Assembly (NCBI GenBank): GCA_034509495.1
Contig: CM067523.1
Location: 17,740,379 to 17,804,378, forward strand
DNA: 64,000 nt
Origin: Acestrorhynchus altus
Lineage: Eukaryota; Chordata; Actinopteri; Characiformes; Acestrorhynchidae
Direction: 5' to 3'
A program made the position numbers and the translations under genes. The notes beneath the pieces are model-generated. The model had not been told where the DNA came from. It was given only the letters and a program-made list of their open reading frames with translations, and made no database searches. The stretch's first letter is position 1; each line of letters starts with the position of its first letter. Positions 35,391 through 62,095 of the stretch are shown in pieces.

Positions 35391-35590
35391 CACATTTTGT
35401 TCATATAGCACTTTTTACAACAAAGATATTGTCACAAAGCAGCTTTACAGAAATCCGGGTCCAGGCCTCCAGACTACTTGATATATCTCTATGTATTATA
35501 TCTTTGTTTATTGTACTCTACTTTTGCGATACCTAATCTTCTGGATGCCTTTAACTTCCCTCAGGATCAATAAAGTATCTAATTATGCCA
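35391..35590 (+). repeat. dispersed repeat plus LINE-type 3' tail
   Basis: 35395-35460 (TATAGCACTTTTTACAACAA, CACAAAGCAGCTTTACAGAAA) is a common fish repeat, also seen at 62640-62700. 35545-35580 (CCTCAGGATCAATAAAGTAT) is a LINE 3' end of the type seen reversed near 5390. Confidence 0.55.
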
Positions 35591-36004
35591 AAGGTCTAGT
35601 TTTGAAATATATTTACCTATTAAGTCATGTGAGATACCACTGGGTTTGTGTGTTAACTGCAGTGTGTTCATTGAAATGTATAAGGTTTGCTACCAGGCTG
35701 TGTCTATAACACACGTGATGTGAAAGCCATCTATCTTCTTTTTACTTTATTTTCAGCAGTTTTACCTGTTGCTGTCACTACTACTTCTTCTAATGTCCTG
35801 TATAAGTGCTTGCTGATACTGGAAGTAAACACAAGAAAAGTTCTGCAAGCCCAGAAGAACTCAGTGTGAGGGCAGCATACATGAAGTTTAACAGTGTTAT
35901 GGATTAAAAGCAATTTGTGTATGTAGTAAATGCACTACATACAAACTCAACTATCATCAGCATATTAGAAACATCACATGCAGTTGGCTGCTGCTTGTTT
36001 CTGG
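35591..36004. other. intergenic, nothing recognised
   Basis: No supported gene. Confidence 0.45.
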
Positions 36005-36420
36005 TCAGGGCCACAACATACCAAGGCCTACCCAGGATCACTGGGTGCAAGGCAGGAATACCCCCAGGACAGGGGTTCCAGACCAGAGCTGGGGACTTTG
36101 TAAGAGAAGGCTCTTTGCCTTTCTGAATTCTGGGAACTAGTAGGAAGCCTGCACCCTGTGAAGCTGAGTGATTGTGATGGCTCATAATGATAGATTACAT
36201 CTAGCAAGTACTCAGGAGCCAGTGTAAGGCTTTATATGCAGTAAAAGAATTTCATAATCAATACTTAAATTGACTGGAAGCCAGTACATTGCTGATAAGA
36301 TGAGAATAATATGGTCAAAATGTTTTGTTTTTGTTAGGTCCCTGGCTGCAGCATTTTGAACTAACTCAAGGTTAGTTTGGCTATGTAGGTTCCTGCTTAT
36401 ATTATACAATAATTTAACTT
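36005..36420. repeat. two unclassified fish repeats
   Basis: 36010-36170 (CACTGGGTGCAAGGCAGGAA, CCAGGACAGGGGTTCCAG) and 36180-36420 (TTGACTGGAAGCCAGTACATTG, GCTGCAGCATTTTGAACTAA) are word orders I know as dispersed teleost repeats. The second may be from the same long repeat as 45560-45660. Class uncertain. Confidence 0.5.
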
Positions 36421-36663
36421 TGAGGTGATTAAAGCATGCACTAGTTTTTCAGCATTGTGTAAGGATAGGGGATTTTTTTCTTGATCATTGTTGTGGGTTA
36501 AACATAGCATTTTCAAATTCATATCTACACTGGTGACCAGACATGACCACAAAATATCAAACTGGTTTCTCACAACAGGCTGTAATATCTTAATACAGTG
36601 CCTGTGCTAATAGAAATGGGTCCCAACACTGGCCTGGTGTTTAAATTGATATTGAAAAATAAT

Positions 36664-36665
36664 GA

Positions 36666-36726
<61 letters not shown>
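36664..36726. repeat. (ATT)n microsatellite
   Basis: About 21 uninterrupted trinucleotide units, about 300 bp upstream of the slc39a13 CpG-rich promoter. The flanks (36727-37010) hold three copies of a phrase like CTGTTCATCTTTTTATAA. Confidence 0.95.
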
Positions 36727-37009
36727 AAGTTAGATTTTGTTTTCTTGCTGCTTCTGTTTTCCTGTTTAATTTACTGCTTCATCTTTTTATAAATTAATAG
36801 AAAATAATTAAAATGAATAAAGTTAGTATAGAGACTGTTTTTCTCTTTAATTGACTGCTGTTCATCTTTTTATAAGTAAAACAAATCAGAATAAATTTAG
36901 AATAAAACTGTTTTCCTGATTCATTTACTGCAGTTCATCTTTTTATAAATTAATAAAAATAATGAAAACTGTTTTATCTATAGAAACTGATTTATCAACA
37001 GGCGCCGGA

Positions 37010-37337
37010 AGCAGATTCGCTTTAGCCCCGCCCCCTCTGTCGTGTTGAAGGCTGTTCCACTGAGTGAGACGTGGCTGCCGGGATCGGCTCTTCTCGGCTT
37101 CATTCTACTCCGCTCGGGTCCTCTCGGCTTCATTCGGTACCGCTCGGGTCCTCTCGGCTTCATTCGGCCCCGCTCGGGTCCTCTCGGCTTCATTCGGCCC
37201 CGCTCGTTTCTGCTCGGCTCGGTGGGCTGAGCTCCTCGGAGCGGACCGCCCCCGCCCCCTCCCCCTCTCCCCGCGGCGCAGCAGAATTCTGCGCGTGCAG
37301 CTGGATGGCAGGGACAGGCTGGAGGGATCACTTTAAG
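37010..37337 (+). promoter_or_regulatory. slc39a13: slc39a13 CpG-island promoter and non-coding exon 1
   Basis: This 330-bp block is abruptly GC- and CpG-rich in an AT-rich neighbourhood. It has GC boxes at 37025-37036 (GCCCCGCCCCCT) and near 37249-37262. It ends in a consensus donor TTTAAG|GTAAGAG at 37337/37338. The next acceptor in register is at 38793-38794 before the coding start, so this is best read as a TATA-less promoter with 5' UTR exon 1. The transcription start is not determinable. An upstream ATG lies at 37305. Confidence 0.75.
37081..37221. repeat. 30-bp tandem repeat in promoter/exon 1 of slc39a13
   Basis: About 4.7 units of CCGCTCGGGTCCTCTCGGCT + TCATTCGG(N)C, starting at 37081, 37111, 37141, 37171 and 37201. 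The middle three are nearly identical. Since 30 is a multiple of three, all frames stay open on both strands, giving spurious repetitive 'proteins' here. Confidence 0.95.
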
Positions 37338-38794
37338 GTAAGAGGCTGTAACGGGCTGCGGCCCGGTTCTGTTCGGATACATTAGTACGGGTGTGTTTAC
37401 TCTGAGCGGATTTCGGTTCCTTTCCGCTTTAAACTGGTTTCCAGAGCAGCAGACTGTACTGGACTGGACTGCAGAACTGGGGACTGAGCTGTTACTGGGC
37501 CCTGCGGCGGCCCAGACAGTCAGAACCTCCAACACTTAACTGTTAGTCACGATTATAGTCCTCTGTTTAATGATCAAACCACGGATTTACACTGATTTAC
37601 TGAACCTCAGGTCTATTAGATTATAGAGTAGAGGGTTTTAAAGGGCACCCCTCGTAAACAGCCCCCCTGTAAACAACCAGGTACCCCCCCCTTTTTTTTT
37701 GCTTTGGTTAGTGTACCCAAAAGAGAGCATTGACTAGACTGGACACTCCAGCCCAGTCTACAGCCCAGTCTGCAGCCCAGCTTTGAGAGGGGGTTTGCTG
37801 AGTTACTTTGTTTTTTTTATCTTTTGGCCTGTTATCATTTTATTTTATTTCTACAGCTGACCTTTTAATCACCATGTTTGTTTAGTACATTCATAGATTT
37901 CTATTATTTTCATTTGTTTTATATTTATATTTTTATTTGTATTCTGCTTTAAATCTTATACTCTTATTTTGAATTTGTTTTTCGAATTGAAGTAAAGTTC
38001 CTTATTTTAGTTTGACCTGATTATAAACATGGTTTCAACATAATAATTATTTTTTTCAGTCCCTCTAAGTTGAAAATGAGGGTTACCCTCAGTGTAGAGT
38101 GAAAGTAAAGGTTGGTTGAATTAATTGTACAGTTTTCCCCAATAAACGTGTCTAATATTATAATTACTTACACAGATCATCATTACATTCACACAGAAAG
38201 ATTCTGTCCATTCCAACGACTCCTTATTGCTGTGGTTCTAGATATACAAACTTTTGTATGTCAAGCTTTTATTATTTTGTGAGACATGGGTGTGAGTTTA
38301 GTCCTGGAAATAGGAGTTCAGCATTGCTCCAGCTGATCAGCTAATTAAACCTCTCCGGAGTTCAAGGTAGTGGGTTTTATTCGCAGGAAACCACTGAAAA
38401 TGCAGGGCACAATTTCCTTCAAGCACCATTGGTCTAGGCAGTGGTTTCAAAAGCCTGCACTTTAAAAGGTTCTTTGAGAAATACCTTAGAAGAACCTCCT
38501 ATGGTTCCACAAAGAATTGATTGTGAAGAACATTTATCCGGATAAAGATCCTTTACATCAAGTTAAGTATATTTAGACCTTTTTAAAAGGTTCTATATAC
38601 TCACACACTTTTACTTACATAGTTCTTCTATGGTGTTACTCTGAAGAACCATTTGAAGCACATTAATTTTGAAGAATGTGTGTGATGTGTCGATTATTGT
38701 TGAACTTGTGAGATGTGTGAACTCTATATCTAACAGATCATTTTCTTTTCTTCCATACCATTTTTGTGTGTGAAGGTTCTTTTCTGCCTTGCAG
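37338..38794 (+). other. slc39a13: slc39a13 intron 1
   Basis: Bounded by GTAAGAG and a pyrimidine-rich tract ending TTGCAG. 38460-38690 holds inverted AAGGTTCTTT / AAGAACC phrases, a short hairpin repeat dispersed in fish genomes (related words near 27780 and 42230). Confidence 0.7.
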
Positions 38795-38802
38795 GACCCT
38801 AC

Positions 38803-53841
<15,039 letters not shown>

Positions 53842-55260
53842 GCAGAAGAATGCTGCTCTTATCTAGACTTTCTGATTGGAAAATCACCATCTACAAAGCC
53901 AGAGGAACTGATGGACAATGCACTCCATTATTTAAGCTTTAAAAGCAGAAAGCCTGAATTTGAGACTGACTCCAAAGGGATAATCAGGTTTGTGTATGTG
54001 TGTGTATCTCCTCCCCCATTGTTTTTCGAAAGCTAAGGTGTAAGAAACAGTACCAGTTCAAATGGTGCAAATAGAGGGTGCTAATAGACTGTTGTATACT
54101 TGCCTCAACTCTTCGTCCAATAGAACTGTACCGTGGTGCATTTTGTATGAATTTGCAGAGGTAGTGCAAATATAGTTAAAAATCTGAACACTGTTGAAAA
54201 TGAAGACGGTATAGGATTAACACGCCAAGAGCCATGTGGGAACTATGTACATACATCATGTTAGGTGCTCACAGTATACACAGATGACTTTAGTAGACTC
54301 AAAGACCACTTGCATTGTGATAATTGACCCGGCTGTGCTCCGCCCACAAATGTGTCCTTTTATCGCATGATTAGAGAAACTTTGCTGTGGTATTCAAAGA
54401 ACATGCTTTTGGGCAGAACAGGTACAGGTCAGTATTTCAAATCTTATGGATGTCTGTTAGGAATTCTCAGAAGTGCATTTAGTCTGGACCTGCTGGTAGA
54501 TTCCTGGTTACAGTGGTAAATGGTCCAGACTGTCTCATTTTTCTTATTTTACCGTGAGCTCAATTATTCATGGTAAGATGTGTTTTAATGTGGTCAAACA
54601 CACTCACACACTCTGCACCACAGACAAACTGTACCAATAGACTCATTAACCTGACCAGAAACTCCCCATTTACACTCTTAACATGAGCACAAACCTTTTC
54701 TATTCCACTACTTTAAATCCTGCATTTTTTTAAACCCATGCTGCTTTTTGCACAGTGTTATATTTCAGTGATATGTTTTGTAATGGTTATACTCTATTGT
54801 CCACTACACCACTGCTCTGTGGTCTATACAGGTGAGTGCTTTAGAACATTGAGATTATCATTATTCATTCAGAGTATTGCTTCTTCTTTCTTTTGTGGCC
54901 TATACATTTCACTATGTCTTACCTGATACAGATAGGACAAGGGTCCCATTAAAACACTTTAAGGAGATGGACAATCACTTATCTCTCTCTTCCTGAAAAC
55001 ACATGGCCTTCAGCTAAAGCCTGGCACCATACTGTACGAGCTCACAAATAAGAACAAATGGGAAGAGCCTGCACACTATCCAATGCATTATTACTGAAAT
55101 GAATGTTCTGAAGATGTCGGTCATCAGGTCAAAGCAAGTTTGCATAAATGTATATATTTTTAAAGAGAGATATTTATTATGTTGAAAGGTCACATGTGAA
55201 AAGCAACTTTTAGAACACTCCCATTGTTATTGAAATAAAAGATAATAATGTATTTTTATT
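53842..55260 (+). other. slc39a13: slc39a13 3' UTR (inferred) with polyA signal
   Basis: The first canonical AATAAA I find after the stop is at 55234-55239, so a 3' UTR of about 1.4 kb is plausible. An earlier weaker signal cannot be excluded. The sequence is free of recognisable transposons, unlike its surroundings, which fits exon status. Confidence 0.45.
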
Positions 55261-56237
55261 TGACAATAATATACTTTGCAAAATATGTAAAATCAGTGTG
55301 TTGTGTGGGTTTGTGTGTCATTGTCATGTCACCTGAGTACTAGTACACAGTGGAGCAAAGTTCTGTTCCTGAAAGACCGGAGCAACAATACAGTACAGAA
55401 CAGACTAAAAGTGCAGAGTGCAAACACAGATGTGCAAATATAAAACTAGAACAACCAATAAATGACAGACATTGGGCATAACAGGCAGGATAGTGCAGCA
55501 CCAGTCAGCACACACAACTGAATGAGATGGTGGTAAAAAGTTGCAGAAGTATGTAACATACTGTGGCACTGCTATATGCAGTCACTGTGAACACTGCAGT
55601 TACTGAGGTAGACTGACACAGGGTAAATAAAGTTTTATTTTTATAGAACAACCGATATTCTCATTGTGCCAAAAAGTAGAATAACTATGAAAAATTGAGA
55701 TGCAAGGTTTTTAAGTAACAGTGACCTTGTGCTCAATGGAAATATGTAATTCATGTTTAATTTATGATGAAATCCATAATATTCTCACAAGAGTGTGACT
55801 TGCCATATTCCTTGAAAGCTAAACAACAATGCACTGAGATGTGATACACAGTTTTAAGTAATCGTTCAAAAATATCTAAATTACAGTCAATAAGTTGTTT
55901 AATGTCCATAGTTAATTTCTTTACTTCTGTACAGGGGTCAGGAGTCTAATGTAAGCCAATATCTCAGCAACTGACCAACCAGAATTTCCAGACCGCTATG
56001 ATTAAGGACATATTTCGTGTAACAATTCTTGGATATCAGTAGGTCAATTGATTATGAAGGGGAAAGCAGGGGAACATTCACATGCTAAGGTGTGGGTCCA
56101 GTGTGGTGGTTTTAACAAAGGCACTCAGAGTCGAAAATGATATAATTGTGTATTTAAGAATAATTTCACTCATTAATCAGAATAATGAAAAGTGCTCTGT
56201 TGTATTTGCAGAAAAGGGCAGATTATATTCCAGATAC
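55261..56237. other. intergenic, nothing firm
   Basis: 55410-55450 (AAAAGTGCAGAGTGCAAACA, CAGATGTGCAAATATAAA) resembles an antisense LINE 3' UTR. Otherwise nothing is recognised. Confidence 0.4.
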
Positions 56238-56573
56238 ACTACTGTATATGTCCAAAGGTTCACGGACACCCCTTCTAATGAACGCATTCAGCTACTTTAA
56301 GCTGCACCCATTGCTGACACAGATGTGCAAATGCACACACGCAGCTTGTCTCGTCCCTAGTACTGCCAGTAGAATAGGATTTTCTGAAGCAGATAAACAA
56401 ACATGAACCTACTGGCACCAAGCCTAATGCCAGGCATGGGCTCATTAACGGTCTTGTCTCTGAATGCAATCAAATCCTCACAGCAATGCTCCAGTATCTA
56501 GTAGTCATCCCTGGATGGTACAGACGGCAATTCCAGCGAATGAGCTGGTGTCCCAATATTTTTGCCTGTGTGT
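56238..56573. mobile_element. MITE copy (family M2)
   Basis: Begins TATATGTCCAAAGGTTCACG followed by GACACCCCTTCTAATGAACG and GCTACTTTAAGCTGCACCCATTG. Ends GTGTCCCAATATTTTTGCCT, an inverse of the start. Shares both ends with 13404-13725. No coding capacity. Confidence 0.75.
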
Positions 56574-56975
56574 AAATTCATTGGATTTACAATAAAACTA
56601 CTTTTACATGAAAACTCATTCCACCAATCTCATCTCTGTGCCTGAGATGACAACAACCAGGGCAGCTGATGGGTCTCTTCAGGGTTGAAATTTGATATTA
56701 TTTATTATTAATATTCAAATCATTCTGGATCTTAACATTAAATATTATGAATAAAATAAAGATTTATTTTCATTCTGACAGATGATGTTGCCAAAAATCA
56801 GAAGATGGTTTAGAGGTGGATTTTGACTCCATTTGATATGAAAAGCAACTAATGAGATAAAAATGAGTTCAAAAGTATTTTCAGGTTGATGTTATCTGTG
56901 CTTGGATAATGTACCTTCAGCCTCAGAGCACTTAAGAGTGGAGCTAAGCCTTGTAGTTCCACATAGTCATCCAAG
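56574..56975. other. intergenic, nothing recognised
   Basis: AT-rich, no supported feature. Confidence 0.45.
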
Positions 56976-57262
56976 CTGGAAAAATCCAGCTCAAGACCAG
57001 TTTTGCTGGTTTCATACTATCTAAACTGGTCTTTGAGATTTAGGCTGATTGAAAAGCTGGTCATTCAGGCAAATCATATGCTTCTTGACCAGCATAGTGT
57101 ATGCTGTATAGTACTTGATTTTAGAAATGTTTTGGTCAGTATTGCTCATCCTGCTCTTGCTGGTTGACCAGTTAAACCATCAACCACAAATAAAAACATA
57201 ACCTTTGTTGGTTAAGAGCTAAGCTGGTCAAACAGCTTGACCAGCTCTATATGACCAGGCTT
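56976..57262. repeat. unclassified repeat rich in GACCAGC/GCTGGTC words
   Basis: AAGCTGG, GACCAG and GCTGGTCA phrases recur about a dozen times in both orientations over 290 bp, with inverted relations between the ends. This word set is common in teleost non-autonomous repeats. Confidence 0.55.
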
Positions 57263-58134
57263 TGTGTTACTACAGGATTGGTGTTGGAGCTGTTGGACGG
57301 CAGTGAGTTGTCAGTGTGTAAGCAGGATAATGAAAGGGTTGTAGAGTAAGACACAACAAGATAGAGGGGCATCATTAGGGGTAAAGTAAGAAATGTGTAG
57401 ATCAAAAAAGAGAATTGAACAGAGAGCAAAGCCACTGGAAAAGGAGAATCTGAGATATGATGTACTGCGTTTTCCCAAATAATGCTTGGTATCTGAATCC
57501 CTGTTTCCTGTCCATGTGGATGCAGTACCTACTAAATATGATCCTGCAGTGGGTATAATTTTTTCATGCAACAACAATACAATTGCTCTCTGGCACTACA
57601 CACGTTTGATAAATGCTGATTTATTTAATGCTTTTGGGAAGATTTCAGAGGACTAATCCTGGGTTTTATTTTTCAATCTGATCAAACTTTCTATTGCATT
57701 CATTTCCATTTAATTGCATGTGATTCTGTACAACCTCAGCACACAGTTCTCAGTCAGATATGTAAATTGTATTTAAAAGATGTTGTCACTGCCCTATAAA
57801 AAGGTAGTCCGAGACTACTTTTGGGTAGTGTACCTCTTGGTGAGAGATCATTGACTGCTAAACAGGCCTCTATGACACTCAAAGCACTTGCTTAGCTTGT
57901 CACACATAATGAATATATGAATTGCTGTTTTTTATTCAATTATAAACCATTTACATTATAAACTCTGTTACGTTATAAGCTCTGTTCTATTCAGTTTCCA
58001 TCATAAACCACTCTGATCTTTTCTTTTTACATTATAAACTGATTTATTGTATTGTTTCCATTATTAGCTCACCTTTTATACTGTTTCCTTTACAAACTGT
58101 TTTCTTGCTTCCATTATAAATGGCTCTGTTGTAT
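57263..58134. other. intergenic, nothing recognised
   Basis: 57948-58127 has five or more spaced phrases of the form (C)ATTATAAAC...CTG(T/A)T, a weak ~27-bp periodicity. No gene supported. Confidence 0.4.
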
Positions 58135-58450
58135 TGATAGTGAGGAAGTAGGCTACCTTGGCTGCCTCCAGCAGAGGGCAACCACTGCAAGGCAGTGCCA
58201 GCTTGAGGAAACCGCCATGTCCCAGAACACCCAGCAGTAATCAGCGCTGATCAGGCTCACCTGTGTGGTCAGGTATATATACACCATCCAAACAGCACTT
58301 TACTGCCACACTTTTGTAGAGGGTTGGCAGGTACGGTGGACAGAAAGAATAAATTGTAATTGCTGAGCTGAATATCAGCTTCTCAGCTCTCACCTTTTAT
58401 TTGGCTTCACAGTGGTGTCTTGTAGCTGAGCTTTACTCTAGTCCCGTTTG
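58135..58450 (+). mobile_element. possible solo LTR
   Basis: A CG-richer block with a TATA box GTATATATACACC (58273-58285), an AATAAA at 58348-58353 about 70 bp later, and TGTGG...TCTTGTAG-like edges. The promoter-to-polyA spacing suits an LTR R region. No second copy or target duplication is found. Confidence 0.3.
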
Positions 58451-59035
58451 TGTTTGTTTGATTGTTAACAAGCTCCCTTAGTTTAAACCACACTGTCTTG
58501 ACCTCTCCTTTGTTTGGTTTTCCAACCAAAACAGGTGGCTTTCATAATGTCCCTTTTGTTACCTGGTAATTTTGCCTTTTTCCTTTGAAGATGCTGTTTT
58601 GTTATTGTTACATAAATATACAACTAAACTATAAAATTTTGCTTTGGTCCACTCGTAACATCCTCTGTTGCATTTGGCTTCCATTATACTCTTGTACTCT
58701 TAATGGATTTGATTTCTTTCAACAGTTGTCACCACTCAGATCAAGTTCTTACATACATTATTGCTTTTTTTCTTTTATATGTTTCTTAAAAGGACATTAA
58801 AATGTTACTGGTTTTAAACAGGTCTAGGTAAAATCACAATTACAGGCTTGATTTTGAATTAAAATTAGTTTCTAGTAAAAAAAAAAAAGTCTGTGGATGT
58901 TAAGTCCTTTTTCTTAAGTCCAAGTAGTGTAAAATGCCATGTAAAATCAATACATGAACAAAAGTCCCACAGAGCCCATCAAAAGCCAATGAAATTCAAT
59001 AAAAGGTCTCTTGTCCTGGACAGGGGTGAGCCTCT
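58451..59035. other. intergenic, nothing recognised
   Basis: No supported feature. Poly-A at 58879-58889. Confidence 0.45.
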
Positions 59036-59039
59036 ATCA

Positions 59040-59530
59040 AGTGTGCTCCATCCAGTCAGTGTGGTGAAATCTCCAGCTGGTAACTTGTTGATACGCTGGC
59101 CCACCCAGTTCACGGCGAACTGCTAAACAAGCAGGTGGACCCACAAGTTTCTTGCCACACTGAACTCCACAGGCGTCACAGGTTTGCTGCACCCAGGCCA
59201 TGGGCAGGTGCAGTTTTAACCATGCCGTGGGAGTGCATCATAATGTCTAACCAGTAACATCTCCATACACATCAAGGTTCTGGACAACAGCGTGGGCTGC
59301 ATTCCTCCAAATGCTCGTTTTACCTTTGTGTGAGGCTGGGGACTGGGCTCACTTTCTTCATGGTTAAAGACATTGGTGAACAGATCAACCATTAAAATGT
59401 AAATACTTCTTAGGTATGACCCCTTCCAGAAATGTGCTATGGCTGCTGTCTCATGGTCCCTGGATAGTGTCATGGCATATTTAAAGTTTAGTGCGGGGGA
59501 ATTTACTGAATTTCGGGAACCCTCTTTCAC
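59040..59530 (-). pseudogene. unrecognised minus-strand coding-like region
   Basis: Two minus-strand frames succeed each other. 59530-59216 (104 codons) includes RDHETAAIAHFWKGSYLRSI and LLSRTLMCMEMLLVRHYDAL. From about 59210 down to 59040 another frame reads MAWVQQTCDACGVQCGKKLV and RRELGGPAYQQV before a stop. Codon-level texture looks protein-like (balanced composition, few simple repeats). I cannot name a family. It could be a transposon gene relic, a processed pseudogene or chance. One frameshift would link the two parts. Confidence 0.3.
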
Positions 59531-60190
59531 AGTTTACTAACCTCTACAAGACTTCAGATTGGACAGGATGTATTTTTTGCCTAAGAGGATCTAAGAGAAA
59601 GTGTCACAGGGCACTAAAAACAGAACAAGTCAGAAATTCTTATTTTATCAATGCTATTACTAAGTCCCCAGAACCTCAGTCTTGAAATCTAAATTTAAAC
59701 TTCAAATACATGGCGTCTCTGATCAGTATTAGGCTGTCCATGATCTTTCTTCCAGGCACAGCACAGGCTTGATCATGTCCTCTAAAACCAATTACATCTG
59801 TCTAGATAAAAGTTTGAACCTGAATGAACTTTCCTGCTTTCTGTTTTTTGCCATCCTTGGCCACATGCCCAGACCCCAAACAATTCTTGCACTGTAAGTT
59901 TGTGGAGGCCCCAACTGCAAAAGATAGGTACTGTTATGTCTTCATTTAGATGACATATATAAAAATAGTGTGTAAAATCTCTGTGCATTAAAGGGAATCA
60001 CACACATGGAGATGCATTGGAACTTAGTTCATGCAAGTAACCCAGTAAAAGAAACAACACATTGCTAGTGCCACCTACAGGATGATTGATGTAACGACAA
60101 CTATAAGTTTAACAACTACATAACAGGTACCTTTAACATATTTTGTGTTTAAAGATATGGAAAGGGCACTGCCAGTTAATATCAAACTTG
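59531..60190. other. intergenic, nothing recognised
   Basis: No supported feature. Confidence 0.45.
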
Positions 60191-60194
60191 TCCT

Positions 60195-60544
60195 GAACTG
60201 TCATGTCTATCATTTGTCAGTTCCCCCCATGTGCTCCTTAGCACATGATGTGTTCGTTTTGGTTCTGTCTCCTTGTTTCTCCACCCATTCCCATCTGTAT
60301 CTCATTTGTAACCCTGCCCCATGGTACTGGACACACCTGGAGTGAACTCAAGTTGTCTTGTATTTAAGACACTTTGTCTCAGTTTGTATTTGTCAGTCCT
60401 TTTGTTCCCCACTCTGTATGTTAGTGTCGCTTGCTTCAGTTTGTTTGTATGGTTTGTTTGTTAGTTGGGATTCTGTTGGTTTGTAAGTGTGTTCCCATGC
60501 TGTTCCTTTGTTTGTTTCGAGTTAGTGTTTTTTGTGCAAGTTTG
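60195..60544 (+). mobile_element. LTR-like repeat copy 2, split by a hAT insertion
   Basis: Same ordered phrases as 26455-26760: TTGGTTCTGTCTCCTTGTTT, CTCATTTGTAACCCTGCCCC and TATTTAAGACACTTTGTCTC. The repeat continues with TTTGT-rich sequence to the 8-bp duplication at 60537-60544 and probably resumes at 62482. Confidence 0.45.
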
Positions 60545-60940
60545 TAGTGATGGCAAAATTGGGGCTTTTGGGAGATCAAATCAAATGAACCAATTGATTT
60601 GGAAAATGATTTGATCTTGTGAGATGTTCGAATCGTCACACGCCACAGTGACATCTAGTGGGCAACCAGGGCCTAAATCCACAACGGAAGTAATGCGTTT
60701 TTTTTTTTGTTTTTTTTTTTATGAAAAATGACATGAAATATTCCCCCATAGCATATTGTGCCCTTAAATAAATTTTAGTCATGAAAACATATCATTTTGC
60801 AGAGAACAGGGTTGTTTTAATGATGTCATTAAGATGTATTTTTCATTATGATACACTGTTAGTGGATTGATATAGCTGACATTATTCATTTTACATTGCA
60901 AGGTAGGGAAATGCTTGTGTAATACTTTATTTATTAAACA

Positions 60941-61300
60941 TTACAAGTAATCAGTTTTTATTAAGAAACATGCTTGTTTCTTTTCTTGCTCAGAATTTCT
61001 CCAGCTTTGGAGAAAATTCTCTGACAGGGCACTGAGGTTGCTGGAATTGAGAGATATTTTTTTTGTTAATTGAAACAAATGAGAAAAGATGGCAGAGTGT
61101 CTGAGCCAGTAATCCATAGGGTCTTCTCCTCTGGGCAGATATGGAGATGAGAGATATCGTTGAACCTCAACAGTAGCATCAGCAGTAGCACCCTGACTGA
61201 GTTGTTTCTCCCACTCTGCTGTCAAACAAATCCCACAGGTTTTCTTGATCCTCCTGACTGACTAGACATGAGGGACCTGCTGATGTTGATGGCTGACTGT
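60941..61300 (-). pseudogene. hAT transposase C-terminal dimerisation domain
   Basis: The minus frame reads VEVQRYLSSPYLPRGEDPMD and YWLRHSAIFSHLFQLTKK, the start of the hATC domain. One frame over, about 61045-60960, it continues with the SEN/FSKAGEI-like ending, so a single frameshift separates the halves. Confidence 0.8.
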
Positions 61301-61428
61301 GACTGATTTGAGTCTGAGATGCTGAACGAATTATAGCACAGCACTCGGATGTCAAAATCTGTACTGCTTTGGTTGCATTATCTGAACTTCCAAAACCCTG
61401 TAGAGCTGTTGGATTCATTTTTGGCTGT

Positions 61429-61693
61429 TCATTTTCGGCTTTTCTCCTGGATCTTGTGATGAAGCATGCAAACAATTGGGATTATTTTAGATGCAGAAAT
61501 TCTCTTTTCTGCTGATGATTCTACAGTGGCTTGATTGAAAGGGAGAAGAACTTGAAGACATTGGCTGACTTCATGATGTCCGCTATTTAAAGGAGTCACA
61601 CTGGTGTTGAGAGAGACCAAGGCAGCTGCCACTGCTTCATGTAGCTCAAATAAACGCTGAAACATTGAAAAGGTGCTATTCCACTGTTAATGC
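61429..61693 (-). pseudogene. hAT transposase core block (WNST motif)
   Basis: From about 61693 on the minus strand the frame reads WNSTFSMFQRLFELHEAVAA and then STVESSAEKRISASKIIPIV. The WNS(T)-x-MxxR block is a diagnostic piece of the hAT RNase H-like core. It is preceded by AACAG, which could be a splice acceptor or just the deletion edge. A stop ends it before the C-terminal part. Confidence 0.75.
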
Positions 61694-61846
61694 AATATGT
61701 ATATTAATATACATTAAATTGAGTATATCACACTCAAATATGTTTATATACATAAATTATGATCATGTTTTGCTTACTATATATACAAATAATGTGAAGA
61801 TTAATATTATATAATAAATTAAAAATCTATTACTTTTAATTAAATG

Positions 61847-62095
61847 TCACATCATACCATATGTGGAATCTCTTCCAACACCAGAAGATGTGCTGGAACT
61901 GGACAATACAGGATGCTTTGAATGGAGGTGTTGCCACATATTTGTGGTAGTATTAAAGTAAGTCGGATGCTGTTGGCAGATCAAGCACTTTACTTGTTTG
62001 CCTTCAAGTTCAAAATGATCCCAAACAGCAGACCTTGGTCTTTTTCGAGAGCCTTCCATTTCACAAATTCTTTGACTCTTTGTATAAAGTACCAT
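61847..62095 (-). pseudogene. hAT transposase N-terminus with BED zinc finger
   Basis: The minus frame includes SAVWDHFELEGKQVKCLICQ, then NTTTNMWQHLHSKHP. The BED pattern is complete: aromatic W and F, CX2C, and HX4H (HLHSKH). This resembles ZBED-type and Ac-like hAT transposases and binds the element ends. The frame closes about 20 codons after the finger. Confidence 0.85.

Noticed and set aside
36978..37535. 185-codon minus-strand open frame over the slc39a13 promoter
   Set aside because: It lies across the CpG island and the 30-bp tandem repeat, where a multiple-of-three unit and GC richness keep all frames open. The protein is low-complexity and antisense to exon 1.
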